From the IMG/VR virus record IMGVR_UViG_3300008262_001635, positions 1-24,271 of that record: a DNA stretch of 24,271 nt, one strand, 5' to 3'. Below are positions 7,968 through 16,049 of this stretch, piece after piece. Both the position numbers and the translations under genes were made by a program. This stretch comes from a virus. Each line of letters starts with the position of its first letter. The first letter of the stretch is position 1. The notes under the pieces were generated by a model. That model did no database searches, had not been told where the DNA came from, and saw nothing but the letters and a program-made list of their open reading frames with translations.

Positions 7968-9224
7968 TTAGTGGTTATTTAAATACTCTAGTAATTCGTG
8001 TATGTCTTCTGGCTTTCTCATGTGTTGTATTGGGGTCATAACAAAACCACAATCACACGTTTGTCCATATACAGACAGTAAATATAGTAAATCTGATGAA
8101 TTTACTATATAATTTAAGTCTAAATCCCCAACAGTGCATCCTTCACAGTTGTAATTAGACAGAATAACCAGAAGATCAGAGGTTCCCACATGACAATCAT
8201 TGTCTATGTCCCCAAAACAAAAAACATCATCTGAGAATAACTCTGATCTCTGGTACTCAAGCATGGCATGCATACGTTCAATCTGTCCTGGAGTGAATTT
8301 ATCTCTACATAACTCGTGAGAATAATCCATATGATTATCTGCGGCAAATGGGACGTTGTTGTAGTTAGATGCTGGGCAGTAATAACCTGGAATACCTGGA
8401 CAACCTTGGCTAACTTTAGTTGGGGGTGTATCACATACGTAGTCCCCTGTGAATTCACAATCTCCTAAGTTCTGTCCGCAGTTTGACACTATCCCATTCC
8501 CATTTCTAAACACATGATGCAGACCACAGTAGTGCCCCATCTCGTGGGTCAGCGTTTCGTTCTCATATCTGAATGTTAAATGCGGACCACTTAACCCAAA
8601 CACTTCTGTTTCTACCCACACCCCATCAAGGTCTGACCAAGGTTGGTACAGAACCCATGCAAAACCAAGAATTGACGAGCAGAAATCAGGAGCAACATAG
8701 ATATTGCAGTATTCTGCAGTATTCCATCTAACCATATCAGTCCACTGCGCCATCTGTGTTCCATATTGTGGGAAACAGACACCGCTACCAGCTCTGTATG
8801 AATCTGCCCAAGCAAATGTTCCAAGATGAGTGTATGTTGTAGTAACTAAATTGAATGAAATATTAGTTGAATCAAAATCTACGTTTAACTGTTCAAATGC
8901 TTCTTCGATAATCTCTAACCCAATATTGCTATGTGGGAAATGTTGATTGTCATGCAGAACATGTACAACACAGTTAATTACTTTCTCATTGTATGTCCTA
9001 TTGTACTGAGAAGAATATCCTAATGGGAGTATATCTTCTTCATTACCCATAACTATACATTCGTTGTATAGAATGTCTTCATTTTCTGTTAGACTATTTG
9101 TTTGAGCTACAGATAGTGTTGCACATGTAGCTAATAAAATAGATACACAGAATAAACTAGCTATAATAGCTATTACTCTGTGTACAATTCTAGAGAAGAC
9201 GGGGTTTTGGGTAATTTGGGACAT
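7968..9224 (-). CDS. Secreted M43-type metzincin metalloprotease with dockerin-like repeats, 418 aa
   Basis: The N terminus has a hydrophobic export segment (about 14-40, ending LSVAQT). The catalytic signature HEMGHYCGLHH at 227-237 is the full metzincin zinc site HExxHxxGxxH, and NHMDYS (M299) is a plausible Met-turn. Together with multiple cysteines this suggests the M43 (cytophagalysin/pappalysin) family of secreted proteases. Residues 338-351 and 366-379 are two GDxDxxxxVxxxDLL repeats resembling calcium-binding dockerin-like or EF-hand loops, common at the ends of secreted Bacteroidota proteins. It follows the holin gene by 5 bases, so it is expressed with lysis genes. It may degrade host envelope or extracellular protein at lysis. 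It is probably acquired from a host; a host-morphon origin is inference. Confidence 0.85.
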   Translation of the reverse strand: MSQITQNPVFSRIVHRVIAIIASLFCVSILLATCATLSVAQTNSLTENEDILYNECIVMGNEEDILPLGYSSQYNRTYNEKVINCVVHVLHDNQHFPHSNIGLEIIEEAFEQLNVDFDSTNISFNLVTTTYTHLGTFAWADSYRAGSGVCFPQYGTQMAQWTDMVRWNTAEYCNIYVAPDFCSSILGFAWVLYQPWSDLDGVWVETEVFGLSGPHLTFRYENETLTHEMGHYCGLHHVFRNGNGIVSNCGQNLGDCEFTGDYVCDTPPTKVSQGCPGIPGYYCPASNYNNVPFAADNHMDYSHELCRDKFTPGQIERMHAMLEYQRSELFSDDVFCFGDIDNDCHVGTSDLLVILSNYNCEGCTVGDLDLNYIVNSSDLLYLLSVYGQTCDCGFVMTPIQHMRKPEDIHELLEYLNNH

Positions 9225-9229
9225 GGTTA

Positions 9230-9451
9230 TTAGGATTTTCTTTTGTATTGCACTTTCTCTATGGATCGTCCTGCAAAATATGCAGAGAATGCGGTTAATG
9301 CAAGTACTTCTAGTAGACTAACATACTCTTCTTTTACCTCAAATTTAATTGACTCTATAGAATCAGTTATTGCAAGTAAAAGATATAGGCCTAGAAGTGC
9401 AATAAGAGCAATAGGACGGACATTTTTCGCCAGTTTAGAGTCAGAAGACAT
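9230..9451 (-). CDS. Holin-like small membrane protein, 73 aa
   Basis: Two hydrophobic helices (about 13-31, IALIALLGLYLLLAI; and 45-60, LLEVLALTAFSAYFAG) are separated by a charged loop, with a basic C terminus (QYKRKS). The opening 'SKLAKNVRPIALI' and 'SAYFAGRSIEK' resemble phage holins of the 3TM group as I recall them. A holin forms holes in the inner membrane and times release of the endolysin. The gene overlaps the end of the M15 peptidase gene by 61 bases and precedes the metalloprotease, a compact lysis cassette. Confidence 0.78.
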   Translation of the reverse strand: MSSDSKLAKNVRPIALIALLGLYLLLAITDSIESIKFEVKEEYVSLLEVLALTAFSAYFAGRSIEKVQYKRKS

Positions 9452-9861
9452 ATCTGCTTCCCACCTACTTGTAACATTGTCTTGAGCATGTCTTTCTTGT
9501 TCTTGTTGTCATCCCCAAACTCCCAAATCAACTGATTGAACTCGAGGTTCGTTTTGATGAAGTCAAAAATCTCCTTGTTTGTGACCCCTCCAAAAACATC
9601 TGCGTCAAGATCGAATGCACGACCTTCAACATGTTCAGAATTCTTTGCACCCCCAATCAATTTATTGAGTTTCTTAGACCTATATCCAGAAGTTACCGAA
9701 ATGGGAACTTTAAAGTGTTCCCTCACTGGTTGGAAGATCTTCTCCGCCACCAGTTTTAGGTTTGCTATTTCTTCTTTTGATGGATTGTTGTCTATTCCAT
9801 TCCTTTTGGCGGTTTGAGACTTTGTTACTTCTGCGAGTGTTAGGTTTTTGCTTAAGTTCAT
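9391..9861 (-). CDS. M15-type peptidase (endolysin), apparently lacking its last zinc-ligand block, 156 aa
   Basis: The sequence matches phage D-alanyl-D-alanine-type M15 peptidases: a helical N-terminal half, TSGYRSKKLN (57-66), and the zinc motif SEHVEGRAFD (H77 and D84 as ligands). The family normally continues after 'LIWEFGDD' with a W-V-H segment whose histidine is the third zinc ligand. Here residues 111-119 are followed at once by KNKKDMLK, and no WxH is present. The remaining C terminus includes QVGGKQI, as in relatives, then runs on into the holin gene. It would cut peptidoglycan stem peptides if active. With the third ligand missing it may be inactive, or the sequence has a small deletion of about ten codons. 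Confidence 0.78.
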   Translation of the reverse strand: MNLSKNLTLAEVTKSQTAKRNGIDNNPSKEEIANLKLVAEKIFQPVREHFKVPISVTSGYRSKKLNKLIGGAKNSEHVEGRAFDLDADVFGGVTNKEIFDFIKTNLEFNQLIWEFGDDNKNKKDMLKTMLQVGGKQICLLTLNWRKMSVLLLLLHF

Positions 9862-10333
9862 CTTCTTTTTGCTTTTTAAGTTCTACTTCTTTCTCAAATT
9901 CTTCTTGAGCAACCTTGAGTTTGTTCAATATCTCAATTGTAGCTACTTTATTAGTCATATCTACTAACATAGCTACCTCACAGTGCTCGGCATCAAAGAA
10001 ATCTAAGAGCTTAACTAGGTATTTTCCCAGTTTGGAGATGGTATTGTAGTGGGCATTGTACCCAAGAACTGCAGATATGGTTTGATCTGCATTCCCAAAC
10101 AGATGAGTTGACTCTTTTTGCTTAATTAAGACAGCGTTAAAGAAGTCTGAGCAGAATACGTTCCCTGTTTGGTCAATAGATACTGCGCATATGTAGAAAT
10201 AATCCCCAAGTTTCCTTCTCCATCCTCTAAATTTCCAGACAAACAGTCTAGTTACAAAGGAAAATACTAGCCCGATAGGGATAAGTATAGCAGATAAGAT
10301 TACTGCAATTAAAAAGAGGAGAAATTTCATCAT
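9710..10333 (-). CDS. Membrane-anchored protein of the lysis cassette, 207 aa
   Basis: A single N-terminal transmembrane helix (about 4-31) is followed by a domain with YFYICAVSIDQTGNVFCSDFF and 'FGNADQTISAVLG', a pattern I recall from a small protein that often sits beside phage M15 peptidases. A helical charged stretch (VAQEEFEKEVELKKQKEDEL, about 141-160) follows, and then a basic tail. The last 50 codons lie in another frame over the start of the M15 gene, a 152-base overlap. Membrane anchor plus coiled coil plus overlap with the endolysin recall spanin-type lysis proteins, but no spanin family is recognised. The overlap may instead reflect a frameshift that extended the frame. Confidence 0.65.
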   Translation of the reverse strand: MMKFLLFLIAVILSAILIPIGLVFSFVTRLFVWKFRGWRRKLGDYFYICAVSIDQTGNVFCSDFFNAVLIKQKESTHLFGNADQTISAVLGYNAHYNTISKLGKYLVKLLDFFDAEHCEVAMLVDMTNKVATIEILNKLKVAQEEFEKEVELKKQKEDELKQKPNTRRSNKVSNRQKEWNRQQSIKRRNSKPKTGGGEDLPTSEGTL

Positions 10334-10341
10334 ATTTAAGG

Positions 10342-10746
10342 TTATTCTTCTTCAGGTTGTGCGGGGAACCATCCTTCAGCATCCATATACGCTTCATCAC
10401 GCACATTTGCAGTAGATGGGATGATATTCTGGAACTCAAAGTAGTCTTGAGCACTGTTGATGTACGCTGTAAGTTGATCTTTCTCTTGTTGAGGAACTTC
10501 AGGGAACAACGCAATCAACTCGTCAAGATTATTTTCAGGATGCACATAGATTGTGTAGTCAAGAATAACCTGCAGAGCGTATAAATCTTGATCTGGGTGC
10601 TTTATCCACCCAAAAACATATTTAGTTACATCTTCAGGCTGCTTGACATGCGGGGGACGAGAGATATTGAATAACTCTTCTGAGATTCTTTGTGTTCTTT
10701 CTAAAGAAGTCAACCCCGCCTCAGGGTTTACAATGATGTAGTTCAT
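10342..10746 (-). CDS. Unknown acidic protein, 134 aa
   Basis: The protein begins MNYIIVNPEAGLTSLERTQR and is acidic and mostly helical, ending PAQPEEE. No signal peptide, membrane segment or catalytic motif is visible. Its stop is 8 bases before the start of the lysis-cassette membrane protein, and it is the first gene after the best promoter-like sequence in the window, so it probably leads the lysis transcript. Function unknown; not recognised. Confidence 0.6.
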   Translation of the reverse strand: MNYIIVNPEAGLTSLERTQRISEELFNISRPPHVKQPEDVTKYVFGWIKHPDQDLYALQVILDYTIYVHPENNLDELIALFPEVPQQEKDQLTAYINSAQDYFEFQNIIPSTANVRDEAYMDAEGWFPAQPEEE

Positions 10747-10779
10747 TATCTATATATTTTAACTTATTGATTTGCCGTA

Positions 10780-10787
10780 CAAAGATA
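10780..10787 (-). promoter_or_regulatory. Bacteroidota-type promoter -7 box
   Basis: Read leftward this is TATCTTTG, an exact match to the Bacteroidota -7 consensus TAnnTTTG, about 34 bases before the ATG of the 134-aa gene. The upstream -33 region is AT-rich without a clear TTTG. It lies between the tail gene stop (10805) and the start of the lysis module, where a new transcript would make sense. Confidence 0.5.
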
Positions 10788-10804
10788 TAAATTTTATACT
10801 TATT

Positions 10805-13645
10805 TTAATATACTTTGTTATAATCATTTACAGCATCCAAAATTGTAGATTTACTATATCCATCATTTCCCCAAATTAATAATTCTTGTATAGTACCTGT
10901 TATTGTGCTTGTAGCGGTTGAAGTTGGGTTTGGATAGGCCGTAGAACTTATAACTTTTCCCCCAATAGATATACTTCTTACTATTGGAACAATTGTTACT
11001 GGAGAGTTTGCATTTACTATGACATCACTTCCATTATAACATGATGCATAAGCTCCCACATTTGATGTTACACTCAGTGTTGCAACAGTTAAATCTTGTA
11101 CTGCAGATCTAGTTGTTATTGTTATGTCTGTTCCTGCATTTGCGGCACTCCTAGAGTTATAATATTTATTTGTAGCATTTATTCCAAATCTTATAGTATC
11201 TCCAAATGTATCGTTATTTGCAACAGACGCTAGAAAGGTTGATGCCCCAAATAAAGCTATAGAAGCTGCTTGAGTTGCTATTGTAGATACCATTGCAAAT
11301 GTTATAGTTCCAACTATATCAGTATCAAATTGTGCTACCATGTGACTTCCAGAAAATTCCATTGCTGGATTTGAATTCTGAGTAACAAACCCTACACTAG
11401 ACTTGAATATTAAGGGTTGAAATGCAACATTTGTTTGTACTAAATCTTGTGCAGATGTAGAAGGAGCTTGGTTATAAATTTTAGTAACATAGCAATTAGT
11501 TCCTCTACAAAAGTCAATAAAAGTTTGAGATCCGCTTGATGTTTCTACTAAAGATTCATAAGACAATTTACCTTCAAAATCCCATCTAACGTCTGCTTCA
11601 ATATTATCACTTCCTCTTCTAATTCTTATTAATTTAGAAGAAGTCGTGTTTGCTAATTGTCTTAGTCCGTATGCGCCTTTTAAAGTATTTGAGAATGTAC
11701 TTCCAACTGCTGGGAGAAATACATTGCTTTGTGCCGGAGTTTTGTAGTATCTATATATTTCTTCTTCTATGTCTAGTTTATATGCTTCTGATGGTCTTTT
11801 TATGTAAGAAAACTCCTGTATATACCCATTTAAGTTATTTCCTAAAGTTATTTTTGCAGTTTGCGCAGTAGTTAAATCATTAAAATTTGTACCTGCTGTT
11901 ATGGTTGTTTTTGCATCTGAAAGTCCATTAGCTGTAGTATAAAATCTATTTCCTCTCTTTGATGCACTAATTATATATTGCGTATTAGCATTTATAACAT
12001 TAGAAGACGTATCTGATGTTTCAGTTGCATTGCTGTAAATACTGGATTTTAGTTTTCCATCAGCTGTAGTTCTCCTGATCTCTAATATAACCTTATTTGC
12101 GTCGGTGGTATTTATTATTTTAACAAACTCTTCGTCTGCTCCAGTTGCATTTACTGCTCCCACCATTGTGGTTAGAAATCCTTTACTAACTCCAGTTCCT
12201 CCTATATTAAAATCTCCTCCCAGAAGTTCTAAACTAATATTAGCTTCTAAAAAATCATCTCCATTAAATAAAAGAGCTGGTTTTCCATTTAACTTTTCAA
12301 TTCCATTTGTTGTATCATATATTCTGGGTTGATAAGCATTTGTATTTTGTTTTAAATGTCCCACTTGTATGTTTGCAGATGATACATCTATAGGACTGCC
12401 TGAGACGACAAGTGCTGTATCGTTATAAGTAGACTGCTCGTACCAGGTTCTTACAAATCCAAATGAGTGAGTAGCTCCTGCATTAGAGTATTTTGGGTGC
12501 CCTAAAAATTCTCCAAGTGTTTGATACGGAGTTAATTTAGGGAAAGTTGCTGTTCCTGAAGTAACTATTACTCTAGAGTTTAATGAAAGTTCCCCACTAG
12601 TATCTGGGTATACGTTAGCTGTAGCATTATCAGAACTTCTCCTTACTTCTACGAGTGGGAATATTCCTAGTGCTGCTAATTGCACACTTGTAAATGTATT
12701 CTGCACTGGAGCAGGGTGTACTTTATGGCTGGATATTGCTCTTAAACTATATCCAAGCGTAGGAGGATCATATGAGTCTGAAATTGTATCTAATTTAGAC
12801 TTTTTTCTAGATACACAGTTATAAATAGTATCTAAGTCTGCTTCTATCTCATGTTTATCCTTTAGAGCAAAATACCTGTAGTATATTAATTCATATATAT
12901 TCCCAGCAAATGCTGTTGTAGAGTCTCCCTCTTCTGTTTTTCCTACAGATATTTTTGTTGTAGTCGTATTTATTCCAGATGAAGTGTTTGACGATCCTTT
13001 TTCCCCACTATTGCTTAAGATATTTAAATAAGAACTAGCAGTATAAACTTCTCTTCCTGCAAATAAAACTATTTCTTTATTTGCTACGTATCCTCCTGGA
13101 ATAGCACTATTAAACCCTGTTGCTCCTGTGTAAGTTATACTAGAGTCTGCGTTTCTACTAAATGTTGCTTCTGGGATTTTTATTATCTCTCTTGTTCCAG
13201 CAACGTGGGCTCCTGCATAAGATATAACTGAAAATACAGAAAACTGAGAAGATGTAGTACCTGCTGAAAACTCTGAGTTTGTTCCTGATAAGTAACTGTT
13301 ATTAAATTTTACTGCAGGTTTTCCCTCTAGTCCTACTACAATTACCCCATTTTCACATATTATTGGGTAACTTCCTGCAGATGAAACATCTAAGTGATTT
13401 CCATTTCCAGATTGGTCATACCATACTTTTACATAACATGTATTATTTTCAGTAGCTAAGATTAAAATATCATCTGTATTTATGAATCCATCATTTGTGA
13501 ATGTAACTAGAAGTGTATTTGCATTAGTTTCAACTGCTTCTGGATCAATAGATACTTTTAGTGCCGGACCTGTATATTTTGAATTTAATTTCCTTAAAGA
13601 AAATGCTGCGGCTGCAAATGGGAATTTGTCTAATAAATAACTCAT
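10805..13645 (-). CDS. Tail adhesin with three concanavalin-like beta-sandwich modules, 946 aa
   Basis: The protein consists of three diverged copies of a module of about 300 residues (roughly 1-285, 295-635, 645-946). Each has 'SLRKL/GLRQL' near its start, a 'WYDQSG'-like turn (VWYDQSG 74-80, RTWYEQS 399-405, TKIYNQA 721-727) and an 'F-x-G' strand (KPAVKF, KPALLF, NPAMEF). Copies two and three also have RRSSDN/RRGSDN, which copy one lacks. This pattern is typical of concanavalin/AbfB-catalytic-like beta-sandwich modules in Bacteroidota phage tail proteins. Such modules probably bind or trim surface glycans. Ser/Thr/Asn-rich composition and lack of a signal peptide fit a virion protein. Expected in the tail fibre or spike; substrate unknown. 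Confidence 0.7.
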   Translation of the reverse strand: MSYLLDKFPFAAAAFSLRKLNSKYTGPALKVSIDPEAVETNANTLLVTFTNDGFINTDDILILATENNTCYVKVWYDQSGNGNHLDVSSAGSYPIICENGVIVVGLEGKPAVKFNNSYLSGTNSEFSAGTTSSQFSVFSVISYAGAHVAGTREIIKIPEATFSRNADSSITYTGATGFNSAIPGGYVANKEIVLFAGREVYTASSYLNILSNSGEKGSSNTSSGINTTTTKISVGKTEEGDSTTAFAGNIYELIYYRYFALKDKHEIEADLDTIYNCVSRKKSKLDTISDSYDPPTLGYSLRAISSHKVHPAPVQNTFTSVQLAALGIFPLVEVRRSSDNATANVYPDTSGELSLNSRVIVTSGTATFPKLTPYQTLGEFLGHPKYSNAGATHSFGFVRTWYEQSTYNDTALVVSGSPIDVSSANIQVGHLKQNTNAYQPRIYDTTNGIEKLNGKPALLFNGDDFLEANISLELLGGDFNIGGTGVSKGFLTTMVGAVNATGADEEFVKIINTTDANKVILEIRRTTADGKLKSSIYSNATETSDTSSNVINANTQYIISASKRGNRFYTTANGLSDAKTTITAGTNFNDLTTAQTAKITLGNNLNGYIQEFSYIKRPSEAYKLDIEEEIYRYYKTPAQSNVFLPAVGSTFSNTLKGAYGLRQLANTTSSKLIRIRRGSDNIEADVRWDFEGKLSYESLVETSSGSQTFIDFCRGTNCYVTKIYNQAPSTSAQDLVQTNVAFQPLIFKSSVGFVTQNSNPAMEFSGSHMVAQFDTDIVGTITFAMVSTIATQAASIALFGASTFLASVANNDTFGDTIRFGINATNKYYNSRSAANAGTDITITTRSAVQDLTVATLSVTSNVGAYASCYNGSDVIVNANSPVTIVPIVRSISIGGKVISSTAYPNPTSTATSTITGTIQELLIWGNDGYSKSTILDAVNDYNKVY

Positions 13646-13659
13646 GGTTATTATATGTA

Positions 13660-14784
13660 TTAAGAATATATTTTTAAAAGTCTGTTTAAGTCTGCATGTA
13701 CTTCATCTCTAATATAATTAATACTTCGATCGAAATATATAAATGCAGAACTTCCAGCTCTCCTACTATTATTTGTTAGAGAATATCCCCATAACCACAG
13801 TCCAAATATTCTATATCCAAACTTAAATGATGCTGCTCTATCCCATCTTCCTATATTTCCAGCTGAAGTATATTCTGCATCACTTAGTTGGTACATAAAG
13901 TTTCTGTTTGTTTTATTTAAACCACTTCCTACATAATATTCCCCAGAAAAACTAACACCTAAAGTTATAATATTTGTTTGATTAAATACCTTCCAGCTAG
14001 CTCCAGCTGCGGAATATCCCCCTTGAGAGTTAATGGTTTCCCCAACAATCCCACTATAGTATGTTCCAAAAATAGCTTCATAGGTTCTTCTAGCTCCTGT
14101 TGGGGCTGTAGAAGTCCAAGCCGCGTCTGTTGTAACTAAAGGAATTGTTGTTCCATTTGGGTATGTGCTTCCTGTAAAATTTGTTGTAGTTATGTAGTAT
14201 ACTCCTCCACTAGTTATAAGGGATATGTAGTTGTAAGTCACTCCTCCTATTGTTGGGTTTCCTGAAGGAGCTGTTGTGGTCATTAGTCTGATATTAACTC
14301 CAGCAGCTTTTGGGAGAAATTCTCCTGTTTCTCCTATATGTTTTGTGACGTTTACATCTTTCAATGTAAGCATGTATGTGTTTCCTGCAACTTGGAATAG
14401 ATCGGATTCTGCTGGAAAATATGCCGATTGTCCTACTTCTGTTCGAACTCCCGCTGCGGATATTACTCCTCCTGGAAGAGCTCTAAATCCTGTAGCATTT
14501 GTTGGGGAAAGAATTCCTTTTCCCCCAACATTTTCAAATGAGGATACATTATTTCCATAAAAATATGCTCTTTTTTTTGTTAAGTTCCCTTCTATAGTTT
14601 CCTCATGCATTTCTACAATTGCAGCTCTTACATTTCCCCTTTGACTAGGTACCGTAGCGCCAGTGTCCACTTTTCCATCCAGACATGCTGTAAATGAAGT
14701 TGCTCCCGTATTTTGCGCTACATAGTCCACTATGGTCTCCCCATTATATATTTCCTTTTTAAAATTTACAAGATTTCCATTCAT
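13660..14784 (-). CDS. Tail protein, C-terminal part of a probably frame-broken gene, 374 aa
   Basis: The ATG at 14784 opens 374 codons, but the same frame stays open upstream to about 14941 and reads as plausible protein (for example GTIGVNND and SNYIGGPTNNADRF) right up to the start. The gene therefore probably began further upstream, in the 117-aa frame, and was broken near 14880-14920. The body is beta-rich and Gly/Thr/Asn-rich, with a C-terminal region containing WDRAASFKFGYRIFGLWLWGYS near 310-331, typical of tail adhesins. It ends 14 bases before the 946-aa gene. No enzymatic motif seen. Confidence 0.6.
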   Translation of the reverse strand: MNGNLVNFKKEIYNGETIVDYVAQNTGATSFTACLDGKVDTGATVPSQRGNVRAAIVEMHEETIEGNLTKKRAYFYGNNVSSFENVGGKGILSPTNATGFRALPGGVISAAGVRTEVGQSAYFPAESDLFQVAGNTYMLTLKDVNVTKHIGETGEFLPKAAGVNIRLMTTTAPSGNPTIGGVTYNYISLITSGGVYYITTTNFTGSTYPNGTTIPLVTTDAAWTSTAPTGARRTYEAIFGTYYSGIVGETINSQGGYSAAGASWKVFNQTNIITLGVSFSGEYYVGSGLNKTNRNFMYQLSDAEYTSAGNIGRWDRAASFKFGYRIFGLWLWGYSLTNNSRRAGSSAFIYFDRSINYIRDEVHADLNRLLKIYS

Positions 14785-14873
14785 TGATAGAAATCTATCT
14801 GCATTATTTGTTGGACCTCCAATATAATTAGATGCTAATATATCATTGTTAACTCCTATAGTTCCAGATTTAA

Positions 14874-15227
14874 CTAATATGAAAGAAAAATCTTCGTAGT
14901 TTGAGAGTTTTGAATATATACTGCCGGAGAACTATTAGATAATCTTTTTGCTGCGTCTCCATATATATCTGCCTCTATACTATCAGATAATCTTCTAACT
15001 CTAATAATTTTTGTGTTATCATTTAAGTTAGTTTGACTAGACTTATCTGTCAAGTTTATAAGGGCAAAGCAAAGTGTTGGATTGTACGTATTTACAAAGC
15101 TATTTAAGTTTGTATTGCCGTATGTAAAGTCTGTCCCGTAATACGCATTTTGATCTAAACCCATAAGTATAGATCTCTTATGCGGGGGAAGAGGTTTAAA
15201 TAAATTTTTGATAGCGTTTCTACGCAT
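14874..15227 (-). pseudogene. Tail protein, N-terminal part (117 aa) ending at a frame break
   Basis: This frame has a basic leader (MRRNAIKNLFKPLPPHKRS) and then the start of a beta-sandwich module like those in the 946-aa protein: FALINLTDKS, and the conserved 'IIRVRRLSDSIEADIYG' (75-91). It stops at a TAG soon after NSQTTK, well before the WYDQSG-type segment that normally follows. The adjoining DNA continues as coding sequence in another frame into the 374-aa protein. I read the two as one original tail gene of roughly 500 residues or more, with a frame-changing loss near 14880-14920. Confidence 0.55.
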
Positions 15228-15239
15228 TTTATTTCTATT

Positions 15240-16049
15240 TTATTGAAATACAATTAATTCTTCTAACTTCCCAACCATTGATATGCTGGGAGGTGTTGCT
15301 GCCCCAATGTTTACTCCAGATATTTGAGCTTCTAATAAATTAAATCCCCCAGAAAATAAAGAATACAATTCTCCAGAAGTTGTTACATCGACAAATACCC
15401 CATTCTTTTTTACATAGTCTAGTGTACAACTTCCTATTGGGGAATCTGTTCCGTTTTGTTGGAATTTTAAAATATAGCTTGTTGTACTTAAATAGTCTCT
15501 AATCAAGTACCCATTTCCTGTTATTTGCAGAACAGCTTGAATATTTATTGTTCCTGTAAATTTTTGCTCTATAAGTCTGTAGTATTTAGATGCGGTTGTA
15601 AATTCTAAAGCATATGTACTGTTTGTACTTCCTGAAATTAAAACTCCTGCTGTTGCTAGTTTTGGGGCAGCAGCTATTGTTCCGGCACTATTTACTTGCA
15701 ATACACTAGCAGAAGTAGTGCTCCAACATTCTTGAAGTGGGAAAGCTTGGTTACTTACTATAGGAGCATACAGATCATAATTTAAGTTATTGTACTGTAT
15801 ATATTCTTGTATTGTATTATAAGGTCTATCAGGAATAGCTGTTCCTCCATATCCCACCGCATCATAATGTATCTTCGTGTTGTTTCCAGAGGCAATATGT
15901 TTAAGAGGTACTAGCAATGCTTCTCTATTTTGGTCTGAAGCATGGTCTCTTACTGCTGTTATCACATTTTGAGGACTTGCTAGTCCTGGGGCTATCAAAC
16001 TAGTCCCTATCCCAAAAATAAAATTTGGATTTACTGATTCTATAGGCAT
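15240..16049 (-). CDS. Tail-associated protein, 269 aa
   Basis: Starts at an ATG overlapping the preceding stop (TAATG at 16049). The N-terminal third (MPIESVNPNFIFGIG to about 110) is not recognised; the C-terminal part (about 125-269) is beta-rich with alternating polar/hydrophobic strands and ends KLEELIVFQ, the closing strand pattern seen in LamG/concanavalin-like modules in this module's other proteins. Likely a tail fibre or spike component. No catalytic residues are recognised. Confidence 0.6.
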   Translation of the reverse strand: MPIESVNPNFIFGIGTSLIAPGLASPQNVITAVRDHASDQNREALLVPLKHIASGNNTKIHYDAVGYGGTAIPDRPYNTIQEYIQYNNLNYDLYAPIVSNQAFPLQECWSTTSASVLQVNSAGTIAAAPKLATAGVLISGSTNSTYALEFTTASKYYRLIEQKFTGTINIQAVLQITGNGYLIRDYLSTTSYILKFQQNGTDSPIGSCTLDYVKKNGVFVDVTTSGELYSLFSGGFNLLEAQISGVNIGAATPPSISMVGKLEELIVFQ

